DNA of 64,000 nt from Microlunatus capsulatus (GTDB lineage Bacteria; Actinomycetota; Actinomycetes; Propionibacteriales; Propionibacteriaceae): positions 248,001-312,000 of the forward strand of contig NZ_JAGIOB010000001.1 in the NCBI RefSeq assembly GCF_017876495.1, written 5' to 3'. Shown here piece by piece: positions 1 to 7,871 of the stretch. The notes under the pieces are model-generated. The model was not told where the DNA came from and ran no database searches. It was given only the letters and a program-made list of their open reading frames with translations. The stretch's first letter is position 1. The number at the start of each line of letters is the position of its first letter. Made by a program: the position numbers and the translations under genes.

Positions 1-145
1 GGGCGGCCGTCACCCGGGCGGCGTCCCGGGCGGTGCCGACGACGCGGTGGCCCGCGTCCAGGGCTGCCCTGGCCAGCTCGATGCCCATGCCGCGGGCAGC
101 GCCGGTGACGAACCAGACGGGCTGGGTGGGGGTGGTGTCAGTCAT
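1..145 (-). CDS. SDR-family oxidoreductase, N-terminal part (cut by window edge)
   Basis: Only the first 48 codons lie in the window; the gene continues to the left. The reading starts MTDTTPTQPVWFVTGAARGMG, which is the beta1-turn-alpha1 dinucleotide-binding fold of short-chain dehydrogenases (TGxxxGxG-type glycine motif, here TGAARGMG at residues 14-21), followed by an AGHRVVGTAR strand typical of NADP-binding SDRs. It is divergent from the XRE regulator that starts at 272, a common pairing of an MLTR-type regulator with the SDR it controls. Substrate unknown. Confidence 0.8.
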   Translation of the reverse strand, partial: MTDTTPTQPVWFVTGAARGMGIELARAALDAGHRVVGTARDAARVTAA

Positions 146-200
146 GAGTGGAGCGCCTTCCTGGAGTGATGTGTCCAGTCAAGGCGTCCAGCGACAGCCC

Positions 201-240
201 AGGGAGTCACCAGCGAGGGGGTCAACGCCAGGGACTCCCT
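201..240. promoter_or_regulatory. Inverted repeat in the SDR/XRE divergent intergenic region
   Basis: AGGGAGTC at 201-208 is repeated in inverse orientation as GACTCCCT at 233-240, with a 24-nt spacer. It lies between the divergent SDR (start 145) and XRE regulator (start 272) and directly upstream of the -10 box of the regulator. This is a plausible operator for the regulator; the assignment is inferred from position only. Confidence 0.35.
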
Positions 241-258
241 CGACGACCCGGCGGCGCC

Positions 259-264
259 TAGGTT
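259..264 (+). promoter_or_regulatory. -10 box TAGGTT of a leaderless promoter
   Basis: TAGGTT fits the actinobacterial TAnnnT -10 consensus and ends 7 nt before the GTG start of the XRE regulator at 272. No Shine-Dalgarno sequence is present, so transcription probably starts at or next to the start codon. Confidence 0.45.
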
Positions 265-271
265 CGGTCCC

Positions 272-1180
272 GTGGACAGAAGGGACGACATCCGTGAGTT
301 CCTGACCTCACGGCGCGCACGGCTCACCCCGGCCGAGGCGGGGCTGCCCGACTTCGGCGGCCGGCGTCGGGTCAAGGGACTGCGCCGTGAGGAGGTCGCC
401 CTCCTGGCCGGCATGAGCACGGAGTACTACGTGCGCCTGGAGCGCGGCAACGGGACAGGGGTCTCCGAGGCGGTCCTCGACGGCATCAGCCGTGCCCTGC
501 AGCTCGACGAGGCCGAGCACGCCCACCTCTACGCCCTGGTCAAGGCCGCCGACCCGGGCGCGCACCCCGCTCGCCGCCGCGGGCCCTCACGCCCGCAGCA
601 GGTGCGCCCGGCCGTGCAGCAGCTGATCGACACCATGCGTGATGTGCCGGTGTACGTGCAGAACGGCCGCCTCGACGCCGTCGCCACCAACCGGCTCGGG
701 GCCGCCCTGTTCTCCGAGATGTTCGTCCTGCCCCAACGGCCGGTGAACGCCGCCCGGTTCACCTTCCTCGACCCCCGGGCCCCGACCTTCTACCGGGACT
801 GGCCGGGCAACGCCCGCCAGATCGTCGCCCTGCTCCGCGCCGTGGCCGGCCGCGCGCCCCACGACCGCGTCCTCAGCGACCTCGTCGGTGAGCTGGCCAC
901 CCGCAGCGAGGCGTTCCGCACCCTCTGGGCCTCCCACGACGTCCGCGTCCACCGCACCGGCACGAAGCAGGTCCACCACCCCGTCGTCGGAGACCTCGAC
1001 CTCACCTTCGAGGCCCTGGACCTCACCTCCGAGCCCGGCCTCCAGCTGCTCGCCTTCACCGCCGCACCCGGCTCAGCCAGCCGGGACGGGCTCCAGCTGC
1101 TCGCCACCTGGGCGGCAACGGCGCGGCTCGAGTCCGAGGGGGCCGCCGTGCCAGCGGCCGGCACGGCGGACGAGGCCTGA
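272..1180 (+). CDS. XRE-family transcriptional regulator with MLTR ligand-binding domain
   Basis: This 302-residue protein has an N-terminal helix-turn-helix (residues about 10-75; RRRVKGLRREEVALLAGMS followed by YYVRLERG is diagnostic of the MmyB-like group) and a C-terminal MLTR (MmyB-like) sensor domain from about residue 105 to 290. Family members usually repress an adjacent oxidoreductase gene and bind a small molecule, possibly a fatty acid. It begins with GTG seven nucleotides after a TAGGTT -10 box, so translation is probably leaderless. Its divergent neighbour is an SDR, the expected target. Confidence 0.9.
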   Translation: MDRRDDIREFLTSRRARLTPAEAGLPDFGGRRRVKGLRREEVALLAGMSTEYYVRLERGNGTGVSEAVLDGISRALQLDEAEHAHLYALVKAADPGAHPARRRGPSRPQQVRPAVQQLIDTMRDVPVYVQNGRLDAVATNRLGAALFSEMFVLPQRPVNAARFTFLDPRAPTFYRDWPGNARQIVALLRAVAGRAPHDRVLSDLVGELATRSEAFRTLWASHDVRVHRTGTKQVHHPVVGDLDLTFEALDLTSEPGLQLLAFTAAPGSASRDGLQLLATWAATARLESEGAAVPAAGTADEA

Positions 1181-1358
1181 GCCCCACCCGCCCGGACCTC
1201 CGGGCAGCGAGCGGTGAGACTTCGGCCAGGACACCGGGCGAGGCCTTCGTCGGCCCCGGGGCGGGACCCCTCCCCGGCGGGGACCCCCGCCTTCCGCCGA
1301 TGAGTTCTCCCCTCCGACGCGGTCTGCAGGTCCGACGACGACGGAGGGAGGGCGGCGC

Positions 1359-1922
1359 GTGCGGACGCTGACGTGGGCGATGAACGTCAGCCTGGACGGC
1401 TACACGGCCGCGCCGGGCGACGACCTCGGCTGGAGCGTGCCGAGCGACGAGCTGTTCGCGTGGTGGTCCGAGCGCGTCGCCGCCACGGGCGCCGCGCTGT
1501 ACGGACGACGGCTGTGGCAGACCATGAACGCGCACTGGCCGACCGCCGACCAGCAGCCCGGAGCCACCCCGGCGCACGTCGCGTACGCCCACCGCTGGCG
1601 GGCGATGCCCAAGGTGGTGTTCTCCTCGACGCTCGGCGCGGTGGACGGGAACGCCCGCCTGGTCACCGGCGACGCCGTCGCCGAGATCACCCGGCTCAAG
1701 GCCGAGGACGGCGGACCGCTCGACGTCGGGGGCGCCACGCTCGCGGCGGCGGCTCAGCGGGCCGGGCTGGTCGACGAGTACGTCGTCGTCACCCACCCGG
1801 TCCTGGTGGGCGGGGGCACGCCGTTCTTCGCGTCCCTCGACCGCTGGGTGGTCCTGGACCTGGTGGAGACCCGCACCTTCGACGGCGGCATCGTGATGAC
1901 CCGCTACCGGACCAGGCGCTGA
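1359..1922 (+). CDS. Dihydrofolate reductase-fold (RibD C-terminal) family protein
   Basis: The 187-residue product has the RibD C-terminal/DHFR fold throughout: the opening MNVSLDGY, the central GRRLWQTMN strand-helix, DVGGATLAAAA (nucleotide-binding glycine turn near residue 127) and HPVLVGGGTPFF near the end are the family landmarks. It is a stand-alone reductase of the YwjB/YyaP type rather than a true FolA or a bifunctional RibD, because the deaminase domain is absent. The GTG start is preceded by a strong GGAGGGAGG ribosome binding site. Substrate unknown; probably NADPH dependent. Confidence 0.85.
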   Translation: MRTLTWAMNVSLDGYTAAPGDDLGWSVPSDELFAWWSERVAATGAALYGRRLWQTMNAHWPTADQQPGATPAHVAYAHRWRAMPKVVFSSTLGAVDGNARLVTGDAVAEITRLKAEDGGPLDVGGATLAAAAQRAGLVDEYVVVTHPVLVGGGTPFFASLDRWVVLDLVETRTFDGGIVMTRYRTRR

Positions 1923-1995
1923 CGACCGCGGGCTGACCCGGAAGGGCTGCTCCCCCTGCTGCCGTCGACCCCGCTGGTCGCTCGACCGGTCGCGG

Positions 1996-2625
1996 TCAGG
2001 ACCAGTCGCCGTCGTCGGTGCTGAGGTGCTCCTGGCCCAGCGCGGTGACGGGGACCGCCGTCAGGCTGGTGAAGCCGATGTCGAGGAGCGTCGCCCGGGG
2101 CACCCCCGAACCGCCGAGGGTGCGCATGCCGTCGATGACCGCGCAGAAGAACGCGCCGAGCGAGTCGGCGTCGGCGGCGCCGTCGATCTCGCCGGCCTCC
2201 TGGGCCTCCACGATGCACGCGGCGTAGTGGGCGCGCATCGTCTCGAAGGCCGCGTTGACCGTCGAGGCGACGTCGGGGTCCCGCGCGGAGAGCTCGACCG
2301 CGGCCCGCGTGAACAGCGACGGCGGGGTCTGGGCGGCGCCGTGCGCGACCGCCACCTTGACCAGCTGGGCGCGGATCCGCGTGATCGGGCTGCCGGAGCC
2401 GTGCCGGATCGACTCGACGGCCTCGAGCGCCTCGGCGGTGTCGCTGAGGAACGCCCGCATGAAGAGCTCCTTCTTGCCGCCGAAGGCGTTGTAGAGGCTC
2501 TGCCGGCCGAGGCCGGTCGCCTCCAGCAGCGCGTCGAGCGAGGTCCCGGCGAAGCCGGTCTCGGTGAACGCCTCCCGGGCGCGGGCGACGACGTCGGCCT
2601 CGTCGAACGAGCGGGGTCGGGGCAC
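1996..2625 (-). CDS. TetR/AcrR-family transcriptional repressor
   Basis: The protein (209 residues) has an N-terminal TetR HTH (FTETGFAGTSLDALLEATGLG then SLYNAFGGKKELF, residues about 15-55) and a C-terminal ligand domain of the TetR_C type. An open frame extends further upstream, but the GTG at 2625 is chosen because AGGAGG sits 5 nt before it and the HTH begins at the usual distance. It is divergent from the SDR at 2714 and the space between holds two similar palindromes, so it very probably represses that SDR and itself. Confidence 0.92.
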   Translation of the reverse strand: MPRPRSFDEADVVARAREAFTETGFAGTSLDALLEATGLGRQSLYNAFGGKKELFMRAFLSDTAEALEAVESIRHGSGSPITRIRAQLVKVAVAHGAAQTPPSLFTRAAVELSARDPDVASTVNAAFETMRAHYAACIVEAQEAGEIDGAADADSLGAFFCAVIDGMRTLGGSGVPRATLLDIGFTSLTAVPVTALGQEHLSTDDGDWS

Positions 2626-2645
2626 CGGAGCCTCCTGGTGGGTTG

Positions 2646-2693
2646 TTGACTGATCAGTCCAGTATGTCGTAGCGTTCTGGACGAAGCAGTCCA
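2646..2693 (+). promoter_or_regulatory. SDR promoter with two TetR-type operator palindromes
   Basis: A promoter TTGACT (2646-2651), 18-nt spacer, TAGCGT (2670-2675) points at the SDR. The perfect palindrome GACTGATCAGTC (2648-2659) overlaps the -35 box. A second inverted repeat, TGGAC-N6-GTCCA (2678-2693), lies just downstream of the -10 box. Both sites end in CAGTCCA and these halves are 32 bp apart, about three helical turns, so two TetR dimers could bind on the same face. Confidence 0.6.
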
Positions 2694-2713
2694 AAACACC
2701 GCGGAGGATCATC

Positions 2714-3460
2714 ATGGCTCAGGTACTGGCCGGCAAGACGGCGCTCGTCACCGGCGGGACGTCGGGGATCGGGCTGGCCGTCGTCCGCCGGTTCGTCGAC
2801 GAGGGCGCGCACGTCGTCGTCACCGGGCGCCGGCAGTCCGCGCTCGACGCGGTCGCGGCCGAGCTCGGCGACCGCGTGACGGCGGTGCGGGCCGACGCCT
2901 CCGACCCGGCCGACGTCACCACGCTCTTCGAGACCGTCGCCGCCCGCGGCGCCGGGCTGGACGCGGTGCACGCGAACGCCGGCGTCGGCGCGTTCGGCGC
3001 GCTGACGGAGGTGACCGCCCAGGACGTCGACACCACCTTCGGCACCAACGTGCGCGGGACGGCGCTGACCGTCCAGGGCTCGCTGGCGTTCCTGAACGAG
3101 GGCGCGGCGATCGTCGTGACCGGGTCGACCTCCGCGTCCGGCATCGAGCGCGGCCTCGGCGTCTACGGCGCGTCGAAGGCGGCGATCGCCGCGATGACCC
3201 GCACGTGGGCCGTGGAGCTCGCGCCGCGGGGCGTCCGGATCAACACCGTGGTGCCCGGCCCGACCGAGACGCCCGGGCTGAAGGGGCTCGCCCCGGACAA
3301 CCCCGACGCGCTGCTGGACCAGATCGCGGGCGGCATGCCGCTCGGCCGGCTCCTCCGTCCCGAGGAGATCGCCGCCGCCGTGCTGTTCCTGGTCTCCGAC
3401 CAGAGCTCGGGCATGACGGGGAGCGAGCTGCTCGTCGACGGCGGCAGCACCGTCGCCTGA
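2714..3460 (+). CDS. SDR-family NAD(P)-dependent oxidoreductase, target of the divergent TetR
   Basis: A classical SDR of 248 residues. The cofactor motif TGGTSGIG is at 13-20, the ANAG element at 87-90 (replacing NNAG), the catalytic serine in TGS at about 138, and the YxxxK pair is Tyr151/Lys155 (YGASK). The C-terminus LVDGGSTVA is typical. An arginine-rich GRRQSALD after beta2 favours NADP(H). Divergently transcribed from a TetR repressor through shared operators, it is likely an inducible reductase for an electrophile; substrate unknown. Confidence 0.9.
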   Translation: MAQVLAGKTALVTGGTSGIGLAVVRRFVDEGAHVVVTGRRQSALDAVAAELGDRVTAVRADASDPADVTTLFETVAARGAGLDAVHANAGVGAFGALTEVTAQDVDTTFGTNVRGTALTVQGSLAFLNEGAAIVVTGSTSASGIERGLGVYGASKAAIAAMTRTWAVELAPRGVRINTVVPGPTETPGLKGLAPDNPDALLDQIAGGMPLGRLLRPEEIAAAVLFLVSDQSSGMTGSELLVDGGSTVA

Positions 3461-3506
3461 CCCCGTCCCCGTCACCGCGCCGAGGTCCGCGCCGGTCCGC
3501 CTGACC

Positions 3507-3512
3507 TACGCT
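3507..3512 (+). promoter_or_regulatory. -10 box TACGCT upstream of the Nramp-like gene
   Basis: TACGCT matches TAnnnT and lies 37 nt upstream of the ATG at 3550, leaving room for a short leader that carries GAGGGGACC before the start. No clear -35 hexamer was seen. Confidence 0.35.
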
Positions 3513-3549
3513 GTCCGGCACCAGCGAGGCGACGAGGGGACCACCGACG

Positions 3550-4827
3550 ATGAGCGACGGCACCATCACAGCGGAGCACCCGGTGGGCGAGGAGTCCGCC
3601 CCGCCCCCGAAGTGGAAGATCATCGGCCCCGGCCTGCTGGTGGCGGCGACCGGTGTGGGAGCCGCCGACCTGGTCGCGACCTTGATCGCCGGGCAGAAGT
3701 ACGGCTACGCGCTGCTCTGGGTGGCCGTGCTCGGCTGCATCCTCAAGATCATCCTGGTGGAGGGGGCGGGCCGCTACTCGCTGTCCACGCAGCGCTCCAT
3801 CTTCGAGGGCTGGCGCTCGCTCGGCCGGTGGACCACGATCTACTTCGTCCCGTACATCATCCTCTGGGGCTTCGTGTACGGCGCGGCCGCCATGTCGTCG
3901 ACGGCCCTCCCGCTGGCGGCGCTGTTCCCGGCGGTGCCCCTGCCGGTGTTCGCCATCGCCTCCGGGCTGATCGGGCTGGCCCTGGTCTGGTTCGGCCGCT
4001 ACGCCTTCTTCGAGAAGGTGTGCGCGGTCCTGGTCGCGCTGATGTTCGTGACGGTCGTCGGCGCCGCCGTGGTCACCCTGCCCAACCTGCTCGACGTGCT
4101 GGGGGGTCTGGTCCCGCGCATCCCGGACGGTTCCATGATCAACGTCCTCAGCGTGGCCGGCGGTGTCGGCGGCACGATCACCTTGGCGGCCTACGGCTAC
4201 TGGCTGCGCGAGAAGGGCTGGCACTCACCGCGCTGGATGAAGGTGATGCGGCTCGACAACCGGATGGCTTACGTCATGACCGGGATCTTCGTGGTCTCGA
4301 TGCTGATCGTCGGCGCGGAGCTGTTGAACTCCGCCCAGATCGCCGTCTCCACGGGCGACCGCGGTCTGCTCGACCTCTCCGCGGTGCTGACCGAGCGGTA
4401 CGGGCGCGTCTTCGGCGCCTTCTTCCTGATCGGCTTCTGGGCCGCGTCGTTCTCCTCGCTCATCGGCGTCTGGAACGGCGTCTCGCTGATGTTCGCCGAC
4501 TTCGTCGGGCACGTCCGCCACCTGCCGCCCGGCCACCCGGACACCCGCACCGGCGGTCGCTACTTCAAGCTCTACATCCTGTGGCTGACGCTGCCGCCGA
4601 TGCTGCTCCTGCTGCTCGGTCAGCCGGTCGCGATCATCCTGGCCTACGGCGTGCTGGGCTCCCTCTTCATGCCCTTCCTGGCGATCACGCTCCTGTGGCT
4701 GCTGAACTCCGACCGGGTGCCCGCGGAGTGGCGGAACCGGTGGCGGCACAACCTGGGGCTCGGGCTGGTCACGCTGTTCTTCGTCGTCCTGGGCGTCTAC
4801 CAGCTCTACGACACCATCGCCGGCTGA
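3550..4827 (+). CDS. Nramp-related divalent metal transporter-like membrane protein, non-canonical metal site
   Basis: The 425-residue protein has about eleven hydrophobic segments and the Nramp architecture, beginning with the GPGLLVAATGVGAADL segment (residues 27-41) that corresponds to TM1. Canonical Nramp metal-binding motifs are missing: the TM1 DPGN is replaced by TGVGAAD and the TM6 MPH motif by AAYGYWLREKGW. It therefore belongs to a divergent Nramp-like branch and its substrate cannot be assumed to be Mn or Fe. It is a single gene preceded by a TACGCT -10 box. Confidence 0.75.
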   Translation: MSDGTITAEHPVGEESAPPPKWKIIGPGLLVAATGVGAADLVATLIAGQKYGYALLWVAVLGCILKIILVEGAGRYSLSTQRSIFEGWRSLGRWTTIYFVPYIILWGFVYGAAAMSSTALPLAALFPAVPLPVFAIASGLIGLALVWFGRYAFFEKVCAVLVALMFVTVVGAAVVTLPNLLDVLGGLVPRIPDGSMINVLSVAGGVGGTITLAAYGYWLREKGWHSPRWMKVMRLDNRMAYVMTGIFVVSMLIVGAELLNSAQIAVSTGDRGLLDLSAVLTERYGRVFGAFFLIGFWAASFSSLIGVWNGVSLMFADFVGHVRHLPPGHPDTRTGGRYFKLYILWLTLPPMLLLLLGQPVAIILAYGVLGSLFMPFLAITLLWLLNSDRVPAEWRNRWRHNLGLGLVTLFFVVLGVYQLYDTIAG

Positions 4828-4871
4828 GCCGGGAGGGTGCACCGCACCCGGCTGGTCGCCGGCCCGCCCGC

Positions 4872-4877
4872 TACCGT
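4872..4877 (+). promoter_or_regulatory. -10 box TACCGT of a leaderless promoter
   Basis: TACCGT ends 6 nt before the ATG at 4884 and no ribosome binding site is present, indicating a leaderless transcript for the ABM-domain gene. Confidence 0.5.
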
Positions 4878-4883
4878 CGCGCC

Positions 4884-5177
4884 ATGACCATCACCTCCGT
4901 GCTCGACATCCGGCTCCGCCCCGACGCGCCGGCCGACGCCGAGACCCGCGTCAGCGCGGTCCTGGCCCAGACGCGCGCCCGTCCGGGCTTCGTCTCCGCC
5001 GACGTGGTCCGCGACGTCGACGACCCGCGGCACCTCGTCGTCATCGAGGTCTGGGAGTCCCTGGAGGCCGACGACGCCTACCGCGCCTGGCGGGCGACCC
5101 CGGAGGGGGCCAACGAGCTCGGGGAGCTGGCCGGGGGGCGGGTCGCGCTGACGCGGTACGAGGCCACCACGATCTGA
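4884..5177 (+). CDS. Antibiotic biosynthesis monooxygenase (ABM) domain protein
   Basis: A 97-residue protein made of one dimeric alpha/beta-barrel (ABM) domain: the first strand TSVLDIRLRPD, the helix with VLAQTRARPGFVSADVVRD, the central strand HLVVIEVWESLEADDAYRAW and the final strand VALTRYEATT follow the family order. Such proteins are cofactorless monooxygenases or small-molecule binders. The start is the only ATG near the domain edge and is leaderless. The actual substrate is not predictable. Confidence 0.75.
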   Translation: MTITSVLDIRLRPDAPADAETRVSAVLAQTRARPGFVSADVVRDVDDPRHLVVIEVWESLEADDAYRAWRATPEGANELGELAGGRVALTRYEATTI

Positions 5178-5292
5178 GGTGTTCCGACGTCCCGCGCGGG
5201 GCACCACGTCACGGTCAGCCGGGCGGTCCCCTGCTGGACGCGGCCGAGGCAGCGAGTTCGTCGCGATCCACCCTCCGCGCCGTCGTGCGCTC

Positions 5293-5298
5293 TAGGCT
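5293..5298 (+). promoter_or_regulatory. -10 box TAGGCT upstream of the secreted lectin-like gene
   Basis: TAGGCT fits TAnnnT and lies 50 nt upstream of the chosen GTG at 5349; the leader carries a CGAGGGG ribosome binding site at 5334-5340. Confidence 0.35.
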
Positions 5299-5348
5299 GA
5301 TGCCGCCCAGCAGCCACCGTCGGCTCCTGGCCTCGAGGGGTGTGCGAC

Positions 5349-6272
5349 GTGCGACGACTACTGGTCCTCCTTCTCGGCCTGGCTGTGGTCGCCGCGCCGC
5401 TCTCCGTCGTCGCGGACAGCGCGCAAGCCGCGAAGAAGCCGGCCGCAGCCACCTTCGTGCGCCTGGACAGCGACCCGGGCGACGCCATCGGCGGGGGCCA
5501 GACCAACATCGCCTTCACGTCGGCGAAGAAGACCTACGTTCAGGGGGGTCGCCGCGACTACACGATGTGGATCACGGTCGTCGACGGGGACCACGTGACC
5601 TACATCTTCGTCGAGGACCAGACCAAGAAGCCGATCCGCGCCGGCGTCCACCGGTTCGCCGGCTATCCCGAAGGCCCCTACACGCTGTCCATCGCGGGCT
5701 GGGGCAGAGGCTGCGGGTCGAGCGACGGAACCCTCGACATCCGCCAGCTCGAGTTCGACCGCGACGACCGGATCAAGCGCCTCGACCTGACCTTCGAGAT
5801 GGCCTGCACCTTCGACGGCAGCGGGTACTCCCGCGGGCAGATCGCCTACCAGTCCACCCGGAGCGTCAGCCCACCCCGGACCGAGTCCACCCTGCGCAGC
5901 GGGCAGGCCCTCCGTGGTCGCCGCATGCTCACCAACATCGAAGGCGTCGACGGCGGTACCAACCGCGGCGAACAGGCCCCTCGCCTGCTCATCCGCGACG
6001 GGCAGGCTCTGCTCCTCCGCCGCGAGTGGCCCACCTCCTACAACCACCCGTACACCGACGAGGTCGTCTGGTCCACGCCCACGGCTGGCTCTCGAGCGGA
6101 CCGTCTCACCGTGCGAGCGGACGGAGCCTTGGCTCTTCAGACTCGCACCGGCAAGACCGTGTGGGCCGTCAAGCCCAAAGGCGCGGGCAAGGGCACCTTC
6201 CTCGTCCTCAACAACGACGGCCGCCTCGTCCTGGCCGACTCCCGGTACAAGAAGCTCTGGTCCGTGGGCTGA
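5349..6272 (+). CDS. Secreted protein with C-terminal bulb-lectin-like region
   Basis: The product (307 residues) opens with a Sec signal peptide (VRRLLVLLLGLAVVAAPLS, cleavage likely after AQA). The middle is an uncharacterised beta-rich domain. The last ~100 residues repeat the pattern dGxLxL...vWstp...LtvraDGaLaLqt..GktvWavk...lvlnnDGrLvL...kklWs, which resembles the beta-prism II (bulb-type mannose-binding lectin) fold. The GTG at 5349 is preferred over GTG 5340 because CGAGGGG then has 8-nt spacing. A carbohydrate-binding role outside the cell is an inference. Confidence 0.6.
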   Translation: MRRLLVLLLGLAVVAAPLSVVADSAQAAKKPAAATFVRLDSDPGDAIGGGQTNIAFTSAKKTYVQGGRRDYTMWITVVDGDHVTYIFVEDQTKKPIRAGVHRFAGYPEGPYTLSIAGWGRGCGSSDGTLDIRQLEFDRDDRIKRLDLTFEMACTFDGSGYSRGQIAYQSTRSVSPPRTESTLRSGQALRGRRMLTNIEGVDGGTNRGEQAPRLLIRDGQALLLRREWPTSYNHPYTDEVVWSTPTAGSRADRLTVRADGALALQTRTGKTVWAVKPKGAGKGTFLVLNNDGRLVLADSRYKKLWSVG

Positions 6273-6338
6273 CCGAGGAGGTCGCGCAAGGGCAGTGTCA
6301 CAGGAGCCGGGACGGCCGTCGGCCGACGCGCACGTCGC

Positions 6339-7658
6339 TCAGCGCCACAGCCGGTCGGCCGCGCCGGTGTAGTAGCCCCAGTCCTGGGCGGTGAGGTCGT
6401 GGACCCCGCTGCGGATGTGGTAGCTCCGGGCCGGCACCCGGAGCGGCCGGTCGAGCGGCGGCATGGCCGACGGACGGACACCCCGGTGGAACCACAACCC
6501 GTAGACCGACGAGGCGTGGGCCAGGGACAGGAACTCCCCCCGCGGGTCCGACCACAGGTCCTCGTCGGCGCTGCCCACGCACACGGCGCGGGGGGCGAGC
6601 AGCGCGATCAGCTCGTGCTGGTCGACCGGGAGCCTGTCCTCGGCTCCCCCGTAGCGGAAGAACCTGCGGCAGAACCAGTGCGGGAAGTCGTCGGTGATCC
6701 GGGCGACGGTCTCGCCGAACACCCGCCGGCTGAGGGCGGCTCCCCCGCAGCCGGAGTCGTTGCTCACCGTCATGGCGAACCGCTCGTCCTCGGCACCGGC
6801 CCACAGCGCGGCCTTGCCGCCGCGGGAGTGGCCGACGACGACGGCCCGGTCGGCGTCGACGTCACGGTCGGTCGCGAAGTAGTCGAGCGCTCGGCTGGCA
6901 CCCCAGGCCCAGGCGGACAGCGCACCCCACGCGTCAGCCGGTCGCGGCCTCGTCGTGGCGGTGTCCTCGTAGAGGCCGATGATCCCGTCGCGGAACGTCG
7001 CCGGGTCATCGGGAGCCAGGTCGCCCACCTGGAGCGCGGCGATGGCGTACCCGGCGGCGACGACCTGCTCGGCGGGCCAGAACGGGGAGATGGTCGCGCG
7101 GGTCGGGTCGGTGTTCTCGGGACCGCGGTTGTTGAGCAGGAGGAACACCGGTGCCGGACCGGTCACCGCGTTGGGCACGAACAGGATCACCTCGAAGCGG
7201 TGCGAGCGGGACCCGTGCCGGGTGTGCACGAGCACCCGCTTGAGCGTGGCCGCACCGCCCAGCGCGGTCGGGTCGGACTCGACCAGCTCGAACCGGGGCC
7301 GGCTGCGCTCCGCCGGGCGCGGCCGGCGGCCGTAGACGTGGGTGCGGAAGTCGTCCAGCAGCTCCTGGCGCCGGAGCCGCCACTGGTGCGGTGTGCGGAC
7401 CCGTCGCCCGTTGCGCGACCGGAGCGGGTCGGGCAGCCGGTAGGGCGGCACCTCCCGCTCGTCGAACACGAAGCCGGGCCGCGTCGACTCGTACTCCGCG
7501 ACCACGGCCGGGTCCGCCCGCCAGCCGACGACGTCCGCCCGCGCCGGCGCGGAGACCTGCCCCAGGGCCAGCGCGCCGGCCAGCCCGGCCCCGCCGAGGA
7601 CCACCTGACGGCGGTTCAGCGTTGCTTTTTCACTGTCACGTCCTTGTGCGAGTGTCAT
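6339..7658 (-). CDS. Tat-exported CE15-type glucuronoyl esterase-like alpha/beta hydrolase
   Basis: The 439-residue protein starts with a Tat signal (NRRQVVLGGAGLAGALALG, residues 15-33). The hydrolase core carries the CE15 nucleophile motif GHSRGGK with Ser278, the SNDSGCGGAAL element (299-309), the FPHWFCRRF segment (325-334) and a catalytic His420 in SGVHDL. CE15 enzymes cleave ester links between glucuronic acid of xylan and lignin alcohols, so an extracellular plant-cell-wall role is likely. The ATG is leaderless: minus-strand TACCGT ends 7 nt upstream. The gene is divergent from the FG-GAP protein. Confidence 0.8.
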   Translation of the reverse strand: MTLAQGRDSEKATLNRRQVVLGGAGLAGALALGQVSAPARADVVGWRADPAVVAEYESTRPGFVFDEREVPPYRLPDPLRSRNGRRVRTPHQWRLRRQELLDDFRTHVYGRRPRPAERSRPRFELVESDPTALGGAATLKRVLVHTRHGSRSHRFEVILFVPNAVTGPAPVFLLLNNRGPENTDPTRATISPFWPAEQVVAAGYAIAALQVGDLAPDDPATFRDGIIGLYEDTATTRPRPADAWGALSAWAWGASRALDYFATDRDVDADRAVVVGHSRGGKAALWAGAEDERFAMTVSNDSGCGGAALSRRVFGETVARITDDFPHWFCRRFFRYGGAEDRLPVDQHELIALLAPRAVCVGSADEDLWSDPRGEFLSLAHASSVYGLWFHRGVRPSAMPPLDRPLRVPARSYHIRSGVHDLTAQDWGYYTGAADRLWR

Positions 7659-7871
7659 GTTGCCCACGGTAGCCAGGCGGTGCCGGTCCGGTGCAGCGCC
7701 CCTCCGCCGTCCTTCCTGACGGGAGTGCGCCGCCCGCGGCTGAGGCGGGCGGGGCACCCGAGGGCTCTCCGACGGCCGGACGTCACGATCGCGCATCAGG
7801 CTCCCCCGCCGGGCAACCCCCGGACCACGCGGTGAGTACACGGAGCACCTACGAGCTCGAAGGAGAGTTCC
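7659..7871. promoter_or_regulatory. Divergent intergenic region between esterase and FG-GAP genes
   Basis: These 213 bp hold the promoters of two exported proteins. On the minus strand TACCGT (7671-7666) sits 7 nt from the esterase start. On the plus strand a GAAGGAGAG ribosome binding site precedes the GTG at 7872, with CTACGAG about 20 nt upstream. No convincing palindromic operator was found. Confidence 0.4.

Noticed and set aside
3612-5177. A 521-codon plus-strand frame covering the Nramp-like gene and the ABM gene
   Set aside because: Only the last 97 codons, starting at 4884, match a family; the rest is an off-frame reading of the transporter.
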